Source: Hoeflea sp. (GTDB lineage: Bacteria > Pseudomonadota > Alphaproteobacteria > Rhizobiales > Rhizobiaceae). From it: 32,796 nucleotides of DNA. Of the stretch, positions 24,457 to 32,318 are shown piece by piece. The notes beneath the pieces are model-generated. The model was not told where the DNA came from. It did not search any database and saw nothing but the letters and a program-made list of their open reading frames with translations. The first letter of the stretch is position 1. Every line of letters starts with the position of its first letter. The stretch spans positions 1 to 32,796 of the forward strand of contig NZ_JACIYP010000064.1 in NCBI RefSeq assembly GCF_014359905.1. Direction: 5' to 3'. The position numbers and the translations under genes were made by a program.

Positions 24457-24603
24457 CTGATGCCGGGCGACATAATTGCGACCGGGACACCCGAAGGTGT
24501 CGGCCTGGGCCTGACGCCGCCGCGCTTCTTGGGCGTGGGTGATGTGGTCGAGTTATCCGTCGAGGGCCTTGGAACGCAACGCCAGATCGTGGTGGAGCAA
24601 TAG
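24457..24603 (+). pseudogene. Fumarylacetoacetate hydrolase-family C-terminal fragment
   Basis: The plus strand reads [20 protein letters not shown], then [20 protein letters not shown], ending QRQIVVEQ and a stop at 24601-24603. [13 protein letters not shown] and the closing VEGLGTQRQ are hallmarks of the FAH/2-keto-4-pentenoate hydratase family, which cleaves or hydrates ring-fission products. Only the last ~48 of roughly 280 residues remain, and the upstream sequence loses the similarity before position 24457. It is a relic of an aromatic or sugar-acid catabolic gene. Confidence 0.7.
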
Positions 24604-24770
24604 CGAATTGCGAATCAGCGCAGATCTTCTTCAGCTGACTAAATGGCGTTGCTATTCCTATGGCGCCGGAGGTTCCGTGGAGGATTGATCAGGCGTTGGA
24701 GCACCAGCCGCTGTCGAAATGGTCTCGCTTTCTCGACATCCTGCCAAACCTGGATGGTAGCTGCCTCATG

Positions 24771-24786
24771 GTTCCCCGCGGGGAAC
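24771..24786. other. parS: parS-like partition site 1
   Basis: GTTCCCCGCGGGGAAC is a perfect 16-bp palindrome that fits the GTTNNNNGCNNNNAAC pattern known for repABC centromere sites bound by RepB. It lies about 230 bp upstream of repA, a usual location. Confidence 0.85.
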
Positions 24787-24846
24787 AGGCTCCGAATCGA
24801 TTTTTCATGGATCGAAAGTGACCGAGGGAACACTCCATTCTATGGA

Positions 24847-24862
24847 GTTCCCCGCGGGGAAC
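24847..24862. other. parS: parS-like partition site 2
   Basis: A second identical 16-bp palindrome, extended here to 20 bp by flanking GA and TC (24845-24864). It lies 76 bp from the first. RepB should bind both and couple them to RepA filaments for segregation. Confidence 0.85.
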
Positions 24863-24910
24863 TCTGGGGTGTCGGACTTATATGTGCAAAGATGAACGCT
24901 TTGCAGCTGC

Positions 24911-24923
24911 TCCCGAATCGGGA
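24911..24923. promoter_or_regulatory. Candidate repA operator, TCCCGA-A-TCGGGA
   Basis: A perfect inverted repeat with 6-bp arms around one base, about 100 bp before repA. RepA proteins of repABC operons repress their own promoter at palindromes in this region. The assignment is based on position and symmetry. Confidence 0.4.
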
Positions 24924-24939
24924 TATCTGTTGCTACGAT

Positions 24940-24960
24940 AAATTGCGAAATTTGCGATTT
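24940..24960. promoter_or_regulatory. Imperfect palindrome and TTGCG repeats before repA
   Basis: AAATTGCGAAATTTGCGATTT matches its own reverse complement at 16 of 21 positions, and TTGCG occurs three times within 24943-24966. This AT-rich stretch is a likely promoter/operator region for repABC. The rest of 24604-25019 holds only the two parS sites and the TCCCGA repeat; no gene was recognised. Confidence 0.4.
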
Positions 24961-25019
24961 TTTGCGTAGTCACAGTGTGTTTAATCTTCTGTTAACCATA
25001 CAGGGTAATACAGTGGATT

Positions 25020-26219
25020 ATGACACCACGGAGCAACACATTGACTCGTCATTTGAACAGTCTGGACTTTATGCAGAGGTTTTCCAACAAGTTGGATCAC
25101 GCTTTGCGCAATTTGTCGCTGGCGCAGTTTCCGCCAGATGCACACCGCATCATGCGAACATTTGCGTCCTCGGAGGTGGCAAGTCTGCTGGGGGTTACGG
25201 AAGCCTACATACGCCAGATCTCACTCAAGGGCAGGGGCCCCGAACCGGAAGTCACCGGCAATGGCCGCCGCCTTTATACCGTGGAGCAAATTCTCGAACT
25301 GCGCATGTTGCTGGCCGAAAACGGCCGCAAGAAATGGATCAATCCGCGCCGGATTGAAGGCGAGGCCTGCCAAGTGATTGCCGTCACCAATTTCAAGGGC
25401 GGTTCGTCCAAGACCTCGACCACCATCCATCTTGGCCATTATCTGGCCTTGAGAGGCTACCGGGTGCTCACCATCGATCTCGATCCGCAGGCCTCGCTGA
25501 CCGCCCTGCACGGCTCCTTGCCGGATTTCGATCCGCGCGAGGGCGACACGTTTTACTCTGCCATCCGCTTTGACGACCCGGTGCCGACCCAGTCACTGAT
25601 CCACAAGACCCATATTGAAGGCTTTGATGTCATCTGCGCCGGGCTCGAACTTACCGAGTTCGAAACCGCCGTTGCACTTGAAATGCGCAAATCCGGCGGC
25701 ACCGAATTCCTGTTGCGCGCGGCCCAGGCGATTGCCCAGGTCGAGGACAATTATGATGTCATCCTGATGGATTCGGCCCCGTCGCTGAACTTTTTGACCT
25801 TGTCGTCGCTGACGGCGGCGACCGGGGTTCTCATTCCGGTTCCCGCCCACATGCTCGATGTCGACTCGACGGCGAAATTCCTCGAGCTTGCCGGATCCTA
25901 CATGCAGATCCTCAACGACATGGGCACTAGGGCGGAGTGGGATTTCGCCAAATTCCTAATCACCAAATTCGAGCCGAACGACCATCCGCAAGCGAATATG
26001 ATGGCCTTGATGCGACAGGTTTTCGGCAATGATCTGCTGCTCAACACGGTGATAAAATCCACAGCCGTGGCAGATGCGCTAACCTGGAAGCAGAGCCTGT
26101 ATGAAGTACAGCGCTCGCGGTTCTCGGCACCCAAGACCTATGACAGGGCGATGGAATCGATCAATGGTGTGAATGCAGAGATCGAGGATCTGCTGACAAA
26201 TGCATGGGGACGCAAATGA
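25020..26219 (+). CDS. repA: Plasmid partition ATPase RepA (ParA family)
   Basis: 399 residues, the standard RepA length. The N-terminal DNA-binding part includes TFASSEVASLLGVTEAYIRQISLKG, a MerR-like helix-turn-helix. The deviant Walker A is NFKGGSSKTSTTIHL, followed by Walker A' (LTIDLDPQASLTALHG) and Walker B (DVILMDSAPSLNFLTLSS). RepA is the ParA-type ATPase that positions plasmid copies on the nucleoid and also represses the operon. ATG 25020 gives the expected N-terminus. The stop overlaps the repB start in an ATGA arrangement. Two parS sites lie upstream. Confidence 0.95.
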   Translation: MTPRSNTLTRHLNSLDFMQRFSNKLDHALRNLSLAQFPPDAHRIMRTFASSEVASLLGVTEAYIRQISLKGRGPEPEVTGNGRRLYTVEQILELRMLLAENGRKKWINPRRIEGEACQVIAVTNFKGGSSKTSTTIHLGHYLALRGYRVLTIDLDPQASLTALHGSLPDFDPREGDTFYSAIRFDDPVPTQSLIHKTHIEGFDVICAGLELTEFETAVALEMRKSGGTEFLLRAAQAIAQVEDNYDVILMDSAPSLNFLTLSSLTAATGVLIPVPAHMLDVDSTAKFLELAGSYMQILNDMGTRAEWDFAKFLITKFEPNDHPQANMMALMRQVFGNDLLLNTVIKSTAVADALTWKQSLYEVQRSRFSAPKTYDRAMESINGVNAEIEDLLTNAWGRK

Positions 26220-27271
26220 GCCGGAAAGATTCCAAAGGCATGTTCGCCAATGTGCTGGGCAAGCTCAGCGATGATCAGGACGGGGCCGAATCCGGTGCAA
26301 CATCCGGGGCAGGGCAGGGCATGGCGCCGCCCGAACGGGTGATGTCGTCGCCGCATCTGAAAAAGGTTGCCGCCGGGGTTCGCCAGATCCAGGAGCGTGG
26401 CGAACTGGCCGAACGGGTGCTCAAGGATGGCGGCTATGTTAGTGAACTCGAGCCGTCAGAGATTGTGCCGTCTAGCATTCCGGACCGGTTTGCCGGGGCC
26501 TATGACGAGGCCGCGATTTCGGAACTCGTCAATTCGATGCGTGAGCGCGGGCAGATCGTGCCAGGCCTGGTGCGTCCGCTCAAGGATGATCCGCAGCGCT
26601 ACCAGATCGTCTATGGCCGCCGGCGTTTGGCTGCGGCGCAGAAGCTGGGGCTGAAATTCAAGGCTATCATCCGGCCGCTTGATGATGCCGAAGCCATTGT
26701 CTTCCAGGGCGAGGAGAACACGGCCCGCAATGATCTCACCTTCATCGAGAAATGCAATTTTGCCTTCGCGCAGGAGGAGGCGGGCTATGACCGGGCAACC
26801 ATCTGTGCGTCGCTGTCGACCGGCAAATCGCATGTTTCCGAGATGATCCGGATTGCCGCGACGCTGCCGCAAAGCCTGCTGCACGCCATCGGTCCGGCGC
26901 CCGAGATCGGCCGGCGCCGCTGGCTCGAGCTGGTGGACAAGTGGGCGGCGTTTCCCAAGGCCCACACAATGGTCGAGGAGCTGCTGGCCAGCTCCGGCAC
27001 TAAAATGTCGAGCGAAGACCGCTTTGCCCTAGCGCTGTCGGCGATGTTCGAAAAGGCACTGGCCCCCGAGCCTAAGGCACCGCAGCGCGAGACCATCATG
27101 TCCAAGGGCATGAAGCTGGCTGAGGTTAGCTATGGAAATTCAGGGGCGCGGATGAGCTTTGCCAAATCGGTTCCACCCGAATTTGTCGCCTATCTGGCCG
27201 GACAAATGGAAACCATTCACGACGCCTATCTCCAGGAGATTAGGGCGAAGATCAACGACAAACGGAGTTAG
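26216..27271 (+). CDS. repB: Plasmid partition protein RepB (ParB family)
   Basis: 351 residues. The N-terminal region (RKDSKGMFANVLGKL) is typical of RepB and contacts RepA. The ParB nuclease-like core contains RERGQIVPGLVRPLKDDPQRYQIVYGRRRLAAAQKLG and GEENTARNDLTFIEKCNFA. A helix-turn-helix follows (YDRATICASLSTGKSHVSEMIRIA) and should bind the parS palindromes. ATG 26216 overlaps the repA stop by 4 bp and is preferred to the start four codons upstream. The protein works with RepA in segregation. Family and role are secure. Confidence 0.95.
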   Translation: MSRKDSKGMFANVLGKLSDDQDGAESGATSGAGQGMAPPERVMSSPHLKKVAAGVRQIQERGELAERVLKDGGYVSELEPSEIVPSSIPDRFAGAYDEAAISELVNSMRERGQIVPGLVRPLKDDPQRYQIVYGRRRLAAAQKLGLKFKAIIRPLDDAEAIVFQGEENTARNDLTFIEKCNFAFAQEEAGYDRATICASLSTGKSHVSEMIRIAATLPQSLLHAIGPAPEIGRRRWLELVDKWAAFPKAHTMVEELLASSGTKMSSEDRFALALSAMFEKALAPEPKAPQRETIMSKGMKLAEVSYGNSGARMSFAKSVPPEFVAYLAGQMETIHDAYLQEIRAKINDKRS

Positions 27272-27283
27272 TGCAACGCAATA

Positions 27284-27333
27284 GAAAAAGGCCCCCAAAC
27301 GTCGCCGTCGTGGAAGCCCTTCTCGTGTCTAGC
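27284..27333 (-). ncRNA. Antisense RNA (ctRNA) controlling repC
   Basis: The repB-repC gap carries a minus-strand transcription unit of the kind known in repABC operons. A promoter is visible (TTGACT and GATTCT with 17-bp spacing), so a start near 27333 is expected. The RNA would end at a hairpin (arms 27290-27296 and 27312-27318) followed by five U residues at 27289-27285. The predicted length of about 50 nt is typical of repABC ctRNAs. It would pair with the repC leader and lower RepC synthesis, setting copy number and incompatibility. The exact ends are estimates. Confidence 0.75.
27285..27318 (-). terminator. Intrinsic terminator of the ctRNA
   Basis: On the minus strand GGCTTCC pairs with GGGGGCC (two G-U pairs), an inner ACG...CGT can extend the structure, and TTTTT follows directly. 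This is a normal Rho-independent terminator shape. Confidence 0.7.
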
Positions 27334-27339
27334 AGCTAG

Positions 27340-27368
27340 AGAATCGCACTTCCCCGAATCACAGTCAA
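27340..27368 (-). promoter_or_regulatory. ctRNA promoter
   Basis: Minus-strand TTGACT (27368-27363) and GATTCT (27345-27340) are separated by 17 bp. The -35 is near consensus and the -10 is weaker. It faces away from repC, as in characterised repABC plasmids. Confidence 0.6.
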
Positions 27369-27427
27369 GAGTGTTTGGCGCCATTTTGGTGAATGAATTT
27401 CTATTGCCTTTTGAAAGGTGAAAGAAA

Positions 27428-28738
27428 ATGCAGCTCGACCATATCACGACGCCTTTCGGGCGGCGAACGATGACCTATGCCATGTTGGCAGACCAGATAA
27501 TGGCCGCCGAAATCGACGACGACGCGAGTGTCGACAAGTGGAAGATCTACCAGGCACTGTGTGAAGCCCGGCCCCGCCTGGGCATCACCGACCGGGCGTT
27601 GGCTGTGCTTTCGGCGCTGATCAGCTTCTATCCCAAATCCGAGCTTGCGGCGGGCGACAGCCTGGTCGTATTCCCTTCCAATGCGCAATTGTCACGCCGC
27701 GCGAACGGCATGGCCGAGCAGACCATCCGCCGGCACCTTGCTGTTCTGGTCTCGTCCGGACTTCTCATCCGCAAGGATAGTGCCAATGGCAAGCGTTTTG
27801 CCAGGCGCAGCCGGGCTGGTGAAATAGATGAGGCTTTCGGCTTTTCGCTTAAGCCGCTGCTGGCCCGTGCCGAGGAGATCGCGCAGCTGGCCGCGGAGGT
27901 GGAAGCTGAGCGCTTGCACATGCGTCGCATGAAGGAGCGGTTGACGATCTGCCGACGCGATGTGCTCAAGCTGATAGAAACGGCGCTGGAGGAGGGGGCT
28001 GCGGGCGATTGGCTGGCGGTTCAAGACGAGTACCGGGCGATATTTGCGGGCTATCCACGCAAGCCGACGCTGGAGATGACGACTGCTGCACTTGAGGCGA
28101 TTGAGTTCCTACGCGAAAACATCCTCAACCAGTTGGATATCCAGATAAAATCCACCAAATCAAGCGGCAATGCCCATGAAAATGAGCGTCATAAACAGAA
28201 TTCAAAACCAGACTCCTCTATTGAATCTGAACTACGCTTAGAAAAAAAGCGAGGTGTAGATTGCGATCCCGTCAACCATAACGACGTGGAGCCGGAAACG
28301 ATGGACATGAAGTCGACGGCGTCCGGGGTGGGGCAGGGCGCCGCAATTGGGCAAAGCCGGGGGCAAGCCGATAACCTGGCCGGGTTTGCTCGGCACCCGT
28401 TTCCGCTCGGCATGGTCTTGTCGGCCTGCCGCGAGATCAGCGATTACGGGCCGGGTGGAGTCATTTCCAGCTGGCGGGATCTGATGGGAGCCGCGGTGGT
28501 GGTCCGCTCGATGCTGGGCGTTTCGCCGTCGGCCTATGAGGAGGCCTGCGCGATTCTCGGCCCTGAAAACGCCGCCACGGTCATCGCCTGCATTCTTGAA
28601 CGGGCCGGTCATATCAATACCGCCGGCGGCTATCTGCGCGATCTGACTAGCCGTGCCGAGCGCGGAGAATTCTCGCTCGGACCGATGCTGATGGCGCAGA
28701 TTCGTGCCAATGGAACCGGCGAAAGGCGGGCAGGGTGA
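27428..28738 (+). CDS. repC: Replication initiator RepC
   Basis: 436 residues. Typical RepC features are the N-terminal TTPFGRRTMTYAMLADQ, then FPSNAQLSRRANGMAEQTIRRHLAVLVSSGLLIRKDS, a winged-helix DNA-binding segment, and the C-terminal LGPENAATVIACILERAGHINTAGGYLRDLTSRAERGEFSLGPML. RepC is the only repABC protein essential for replication, and its origin normally lies inside the gene. AAAGGTGAAAGAAA precedes ATG 27428. The leader contains repeats able to pair with the ctRNA target (see that entry). Residues ~235-278 are polar and encoded by AT-rich DNA. Confidence 0.95.
   Translation: MQLDHITTPFGRRTMTYAMLADQIMAAEIDDDASVDKWKIYQALCEARPRLGITDRALAVLSALISFYPKSELAAGDSLVVFPSNAQLSRRANGMAEQTIRRHLAVLVSSGLLIRKDSANGKRFARRSRAGEIDEAFGFSLKPLLARAEEIAQLAAEVEAERLHMRRMKERLTICRRDVLKLIETALEEGAAGDWLAVQDEYRAIFAGYPRKPTLEMTTAALEAIEFLRENILNQLDIQIKSTKSSGNAHENERHKQNSKPDSSIESELRLEKKRGVDCDPVNHNDVEPETMDMKSTASGVGQGAAIGQSRGQADNLAGFARHPFPLGMVLSACREISDYGPGGVISSWRDLMGAAVVVRSMLGVSPSAYEEACAILGPENAATVIACILERAGHINTAGGYLRDLTSRAERGEFSLGPMLMAQIRANGTGERRAG
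28131..28260 (+). other. oriV: AT-rich segment within repC, candidate origin
   Basis: This stretch is visibly richer in A and T than the rest of repC and encodes a low-complexity polar linker. In studied repABC plasmids the origin lies in an AT-rich part near the middle of repC, so this is the likely unwinding region. No defined iterons were seen. Confidence 0.5.
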
Positions 28739-28741
28739 GGG

Positions 28742-28770
28742 TTGTGCACTGCCACTACGCGGTATATATT
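28742..28770 (+). promoter_or_regulatory. Promoter of the ccdAB-like pair
   Basis: TTGTGC (28742-28747) and TATATT (28765-28770) are spaced by 17 bp, just after the repC stop. A transcript from about 28777 would give the toxin-antitoxin pair its own expression, separate from repABC. Confidence 0.5.
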
Positions 28771-28797
28771 GACGGTATGAAAAAGGAGCAGGTTCTC

Positions 28798-29052
28798 ATG
28801 ACAGGTACACTTAAGCGCAAGACCTCGGTGACACTGGATGCACATGCGCTCGACAGCGCGAGAGACCTGCAGATCAATGTGTCCGCTGTGGCTGAAGCAG
28901 CCCTTCTCAAGGCAATCGGGGAGGCCCGCAACAGGAAATGGCAGGCTGAAAACGCCGATGCATTCGCAGCGCAGGCAGAATGGCATGAGCGCAATGGTCA
29001 TCCTCTCGCCGATATCATCGCGGCCCCGGGTGGTTCCTCGTGGAACAGCTGA
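28798..29052 (+). CDS. ccdA: CcdA-like antitoxin
   Basis: 84 residues. The N-terminal TLKRKTSVTLDAHALDSARDLQINVSAVAEAALLKAI is a ribbon-helix-helix DNA-binding domain of the CcdA type, followed by a charged, probably flexible tail (RKWQAENADAFAAQAEWHERNGHPLAD) that matches the toxin-binding region of CcdA. ATG 28798 is chosen because AAGGAG lies 9 nt upstream; the frame is open from GTG 28735 and ATG 28777, but the latter overlaps the predicted transcript start. The stop overlaps the toxin gene by 13 bp. It should neutralise the toxin and autorepress, killing plasmid-free daughter cells. Confidence 0.82.
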   Translation: MTGTLKRKTSVTLDAHALDSARDLQINVSAVAEAALLKAIGEARNRKWQAENADAFAAQAEWHERNGHPLADIIAAPGGSSWNS

Positions 29053-29330
29053 GCCGGTATGATGTGGCTAAATATCAGGGTGTGTTGATGGTCGTTGTTG
29101 AAAGCGACCTGTTGCCACCTGATCCAGCCGTCGTCGTCATTCCTCTGCTGCCGGACTATCCGGCAGTCAAGCTGCTAAACCCCGGAATTGAGGTTGACGG
29201 AACGCATCTCGTTCTCGCTACGCGGCTGATTGCTGCAGTACGCAGGGCAAGTCTGCAGCGGGTCGGAAATGTGGCGGAGCAGGGCGACCAGATAACACGC
29301 GCGGTCGATGTTCTGATGGCGGGTGTTTAG
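29040..29330 (+). CDS. ccdB: CcdB-like toxin
   Basis: 96 residues, GTG start at 29040 overlapping ccdA. The beta-rich pattern (YQGVLMVVVESDLLPPDPAVVVIPLLPDYPAVKLLNPGIEVDGTHLVLATRLIAAV) and the helix at the end (GDQITRAVDVLMAGV) fit the CcdB family, whose best-known member poisons DNA gyrase. In E. coli CcdB the last residues are Trp-Gly-Ile, with Trp99 essential for gyrase poisoning; here the tail is Ala-Gly-Val. Gyrase as target is therefore not certain. The pair lies between repC and the recombinase, a normal site for a plasmid addiction module. Confidence 0.8.
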   Translation: MEQLSRYDVAKYQGVLMVVVESDLLPPDPAVVVIPLLPDYPAVKLLNPGIEVDGTHLVLATRLIAAVRRASLQRVGNVAEQGDQITRAVDVLMAGV

Positions 29331-29343
29331 AGGACTAAACCAT

Positions 29344-29372
29344 CGGGGCTACTGAGGGCGTCTAAAGCCCCG
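29344..29372. terminator. Hairpin between convergent ccdB and recombinase genes
   Basis: CGGGGCT (29344-29350) and AGCCCCG (29366-29372) form a 7-bp stem with a 15-nt loop. It overlaps the recombinase stop codon and lies just after ccdB, so it could terminate both. No T-run is present. Confidence 0.4.
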
Positions 29373-30543
29373 CCGCTTTGGTCAAATTGACCCGGAATCG
29401 ATCACGGCGTCGCTGGTATTTTCGGGTCATTTCTGCAGATGCATGACCAAGTTGCTTTTGCACGTAGCGCTCATCGACCTCGGCGGATGAGGCAAGCCCG
29501 GCGCGTAACGAATGGCCGGCAAACAGCTTCTCCCGGTCAGCTTCTGACAGATCGCTGCGAACGCCAGTCGCAAGGGCTGCGCGTTTGACCAGGCGGGCCA
29601 CTTCCTGATCGTTCAGCCGATCCGGCCCGACATTCTTGCCTTTTCCGGTCACGCGGCGGAAGAGGGGGCCCTTGGCGAGCTTCGCGAACTTGATCCAGGT
29701 CTCAACTGCAGTAACCGGGCAGGTGGCATCTGAAGACCCGCGTCCTACCTCAACCTCACGCCAGCCGGTCTTGCCGCGGAGTGTAATGAGAAGCCCCTTG
29801 TCGAGGATTTCGATCCAACCACGACCGTCTTCGGTCTGGTCGCGGCCGAGGTCGAGGCCAGTGATTTCCGATCGACGGAGACCACCGGTGAAGCCGATGA
29901 GCAGCATCGCGCGGTCGCGCATACCCCGCAGCGTACCGCGATCGACTGTTTCAAGCATGGCGATCAGGTCTTCCGGCAGCAGCGCCTCTTTTTGCCGGGG
30001 AGGGGCTGCGTGGGTGTTGCGGATGCCGGCCATCACTGTGGCGATGGCGCGATCCTTGCGGTCGAGCGTCATGCCGCGCTGGGTACAATTCCAGCCGATG
30101 GCCGAGAGGCGCCGCTCGATGGTCGAGACGGCGTTTGGCTTCACGCCGCGCTCGGCCGCCCCGGACGCACAGGCGGTGATGTAAAGTCCTACGACCTGCG
30201 GATCGGGCGGGAGAGGAGAGAGGTTGTGGCGCCGGCACCAGACGGTAAAATGCTTCCAGTCGCTGGCGTAGGCGCGGCGGGTAGCGGCGGAACTCGCAGC
30301 CTCGACGTAGGAGCGGGCGCGATCGGTAAGGTCGCGGAGATGCGCCGGCATGCCGGCATTGATCTCCGGAAGAGGGGAGGGGAGCCCGGCTGACATCCCG
30401 GTCGCGGAAACATCACGGGAAACTGCCGTGCTGTGGGGCGGCGCTGAGCTGTCCTGAGCGTCATTTTCGGGGTTCTGGTCGCTGATTTGAGCCATTCCCT
30501 CTATAAAGAGCATAATGAGTGATAATGCAATCTTATCCATCAT
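29362..30543 (-). CDS. Tyrosine recombinase / integrase
   Basis: Up to 393 residues. An N-terminal SAM-like core-binding domain is seen (LTDRARSYVEAASSAATRRAYASDWKHFTVWCRRHNL). The catalytic domain has Arg in FTGGLRRSEITGLDL, the beta-hairpin Lys in ITLRGKTGWREVEV, His344 and Arg347 (HSLRAG), His367 and the nucleophile Tyr376 (LGHASAEMTRKYQRR). The start is uncertain: ATG 30495 would remove 16 residues. On a repABC replicon such an enzyme most likely resolves plasmid multimers or acts as an integrase. It is divergent from the DUF1403-ScpB pair, with 77 bp between. Confidence 0.88.
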   Translation of the reverse strand: MMDKIALSLIMLFIEGMAQISDQNPENDAQDSSAPPHSTAVSRDVSATGMSAGLPSPLPEINAGMPAHLRDLTDRARSYVEAASSAATRRAYASDWKHFTVWCRRHNLSPLPPDPQVVGLYITACASGAAERGVKPNAVSTIERRLSAIGWNCTQRGMTLDRKDRAIATVMAGIRNTHAAPPRQKEALLPEDLIAMLETVDRGTLRGMRDRAMLLIGFTGGLRRSEITGLDLGRDQTEDGRGWIEILDKGLLITLRGKTGWREVEVGRGSSDATCPVTAVETWIKFAKLAKGPLFRRVTGKGKNVGPDRLNDQEVARLVKRAALATGVRSDLSEADREKLFAGHSLRAGLASSAEVDERYVQKQLGHASAEMTRKYQRRRDRFRVNLTKAAGL

Positions 30544-30620
30544 AAAAAGATCACGACAGGCAGTGCGGAAAAGGCCAATATCGATAGCATAAACCGCACA
30601 TCCGGTGTAGCGTCACTGGC

Positions 30621-31574
30621 ATGGATTCGTTGCCACTTGCCCCGACATCAATGCCGATTCGGTTGTCCGCCTTGCCGGGATGGTCGCGGTCGCGCGGCCG
30701 CGATGTCTCGGAGTCGGATGCGGCCTTTGCAGCCGGCATCGCCCTGAAATCTCTTGATGATCTGGTTCAGCTGGATCCGGTCTGGGCAGGGTGCTGGCGC
30801 TCCCGGCAGGCGCTGAAATGTGCAGCCATTGCCGTGCGGCTGACGGGCCGAACCGAGGACGAACACGCGTTGCGTGACGCGGTTTTGCTCACTGCCCCAG
30901 GAGATGATCCCGGACCGGCCGGAAAGGTCTTTTTGGCCACGAAAAGATGGCCAGACCGATCCGGTGGTGTCACCACGACCTTCGTGAAAGAGCTCGCTGA
31001 CTTGTTGGCGCTTGGATGGGATGAAGACCTTGCAGCGATGCCCGATCTGGTCGATGCTGCGCTTCAGTCCGGGCGGGCGGCTCCCTTCGTGGTGGCGGAC
31101 CTGATAACAGCGATTTCTGCCGTTCGCCCGGACGCCGAAGTGCTGGCGTTTATTCTGGCCGACAGTGTCCTGGCGCAAAAACTCAAATGGCCAAAACCTG
31201 TCCCGCTTCTGCTGTCCGAACGCTATGGTCCAGCCTTCCGCACCATAGGGGGAAGAGGGCGCGTGCGCCCTGGCGAACCGGCATTCGCCGGGGCGCTTTG
31301 TTTGGCTCTTGTTGACGCCACGGAAGGCGCTCTGCGGTCAGCCGGCGAGATCGTCCGCCGAGCAGATCAGCTTGTTGCTGCGGCCCCAAAAGTCCGCACC
31401 AAAGGAGCCGAACCGGTGATCCAGGCATTGCTCAATGAGGATGCGATTGCGGCCTCAGCACCCGGCACCAACCTGTCCCGTTGGGCCGCAACCCGCCTGT
31501 TCGAACGGCTGGAGAGTTTTGGCGCCGTGCGTGAACTCTCCGGCCGCTCGTCCTTCCGGATCTATGGATTGTGA
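30621..31574 (+). CDS. DUF1403 family protein
   Basis: 317 residues, soluble, rich in Ala and Leu helices, without signal peptide or membrane span. The beginning ([35 protein letters not shown]) and [38 protein letters not shown] match the DUF1403 family as I recall it, common next to partition genes of alphaproteobacterial plasmids. The C-terminus [34 protein letters not shown] looks like a winged-helix DNA-binding end. Its stop overlaps the start of the ScpB-like gene by 4 bp, so the two are probably made together. No biochemical function is known to me. Confidence 0.75.
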   Translation: MDSLPLAPTSMPIRLSALPGWSRSRGRDVSESDAAFAAGIALKSLDDLVQLDPVWAGCWRSRQALKCAAIAVRLTGRTEDEHALRDAVLLTAPGDDPGPAGKVFLATKRWPDRSGGVTTTFVKELADLLALGWDEDLAAMPDLVDAALQSGRAAPFVVADLITAISAVRPDAEVLAFILADSVLAQKLKWPKPVPLLLSERYGPAFRTIGGRGRVRPGEPAFAGALCLALVDATEGALRSAGEIVRRADQLVAAAPKVRTKGAEPVIQALLNEDAIAASAPGTNLSRWAATRLFERLESFGAVRELSGRSSFRIYGL

Positions 31575-32269
31575 CGATGACCGGAGCTGGTGAAGCAAAG
31601 AAAACTCGAAAAAAGACGAATGTTGCAGCCGAACGGCTGTTTGATCGGGAGTTGGGGGATCTGCCGGCGGACTTGCGGTGGCGGGAATGGATGATGCGAG
31701 TCGAGGCTGTGATTTTTGCCTCAGCGGAGCCAGTGACGCGTGAGATTCTGGCGCGGGTGGTCGGGAAGGACTGCAGCATCGATCTGCTGATTGAAGATCT
31801 GCGTGAGGAGCTTCGTTCCAGGCCCTATGAGCTGGTTTCGGTCGCCGGTGGCTGGCAGCACCGAAGCCGTTCGGCTTACGCGTCCGCAATCCGGGCATCG
31901 GCGGCGCCGACGCGCTCGGCTGCCGCAGTGTTGTCCGAGCACGAGTCGATGGTGCTGATGGCGATTGGTTATTTCCAGCCCGTGACGAGAAGCGAACTGT
32001 CGAAGATCTTTGGCAAGGAGGTTTCTCGTGACACGATCAGCGCTTTGCGGGGGGCGGGGTTTGTTTCGTCGGGACCGCGCAGCCCGACGCCGGGCGCGCC
32101 CTATACCTATGTAACGACGAAGCACTTTCTGTCGGCATTTGGCATGGAGACTCTACGTGACTTACCCGACATGGAGGCACTTGAGGATGCGGGGTTTATT
32201 AGCCGTCATGCTGTCCGGACAGAACAGGCTTCGTTAGAACCGGATGATGATGACGAGGTGGCGGAATAG
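31571..32269 (+). CDS. ScpB-like segregation and condensation protein
   Basis: 232 residues from GTG 31571 (ATG 31577 is an alternative start). [41 protein letters not shown] is the N-terminal winged helix of ScpB, the kleisin-binding partner in Smc-ScpAB condensin. The second winged helix follows ([67 protein letters not shown]), with the usual GxPxxY-T pattern. An acidic tail ends [10 protein letters not shown]. No ScpA or Smc gene is in the window, so it either joins the host complex or has a plasmid-specific role with DUF1403, whose gene it overlaps. Confidence 0.85.
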   Translation: MTMTGAGEAKKTRKKTNVAAERLFDRELGDLPADLRWREWMMRVEAVIFASAEPVTREILARVVGKDCSIDLLIEDLREELRSRPYELVSVAGGWQHRSRSAYASAIRASAAPTRSAAAVLSEHESMVLMAIGYFQPVTRSELSKIFGKEVSRDTISALRGAGFVSSGPRSPTPGAPYTYVTTKHFLSAFGMETLRDLPDMEALEDAGFISRHAVRTEQASLEPDDDDEVAE

Positions 32270-32318
32270 CCAAAGTACCTGCTGTTGGTGGTGGTAGTGG
32301 ACACAGAAAGTAGCGTTC

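Noticed and set aside
23727-24473. 248-residue minus-strand frame in the degraded region
   Set aside because: It is rich in Cys, His and Trp, has no recognisable motif or ribosome-binding site, and runs across the FAH-fragment boundary on the opposite strand.
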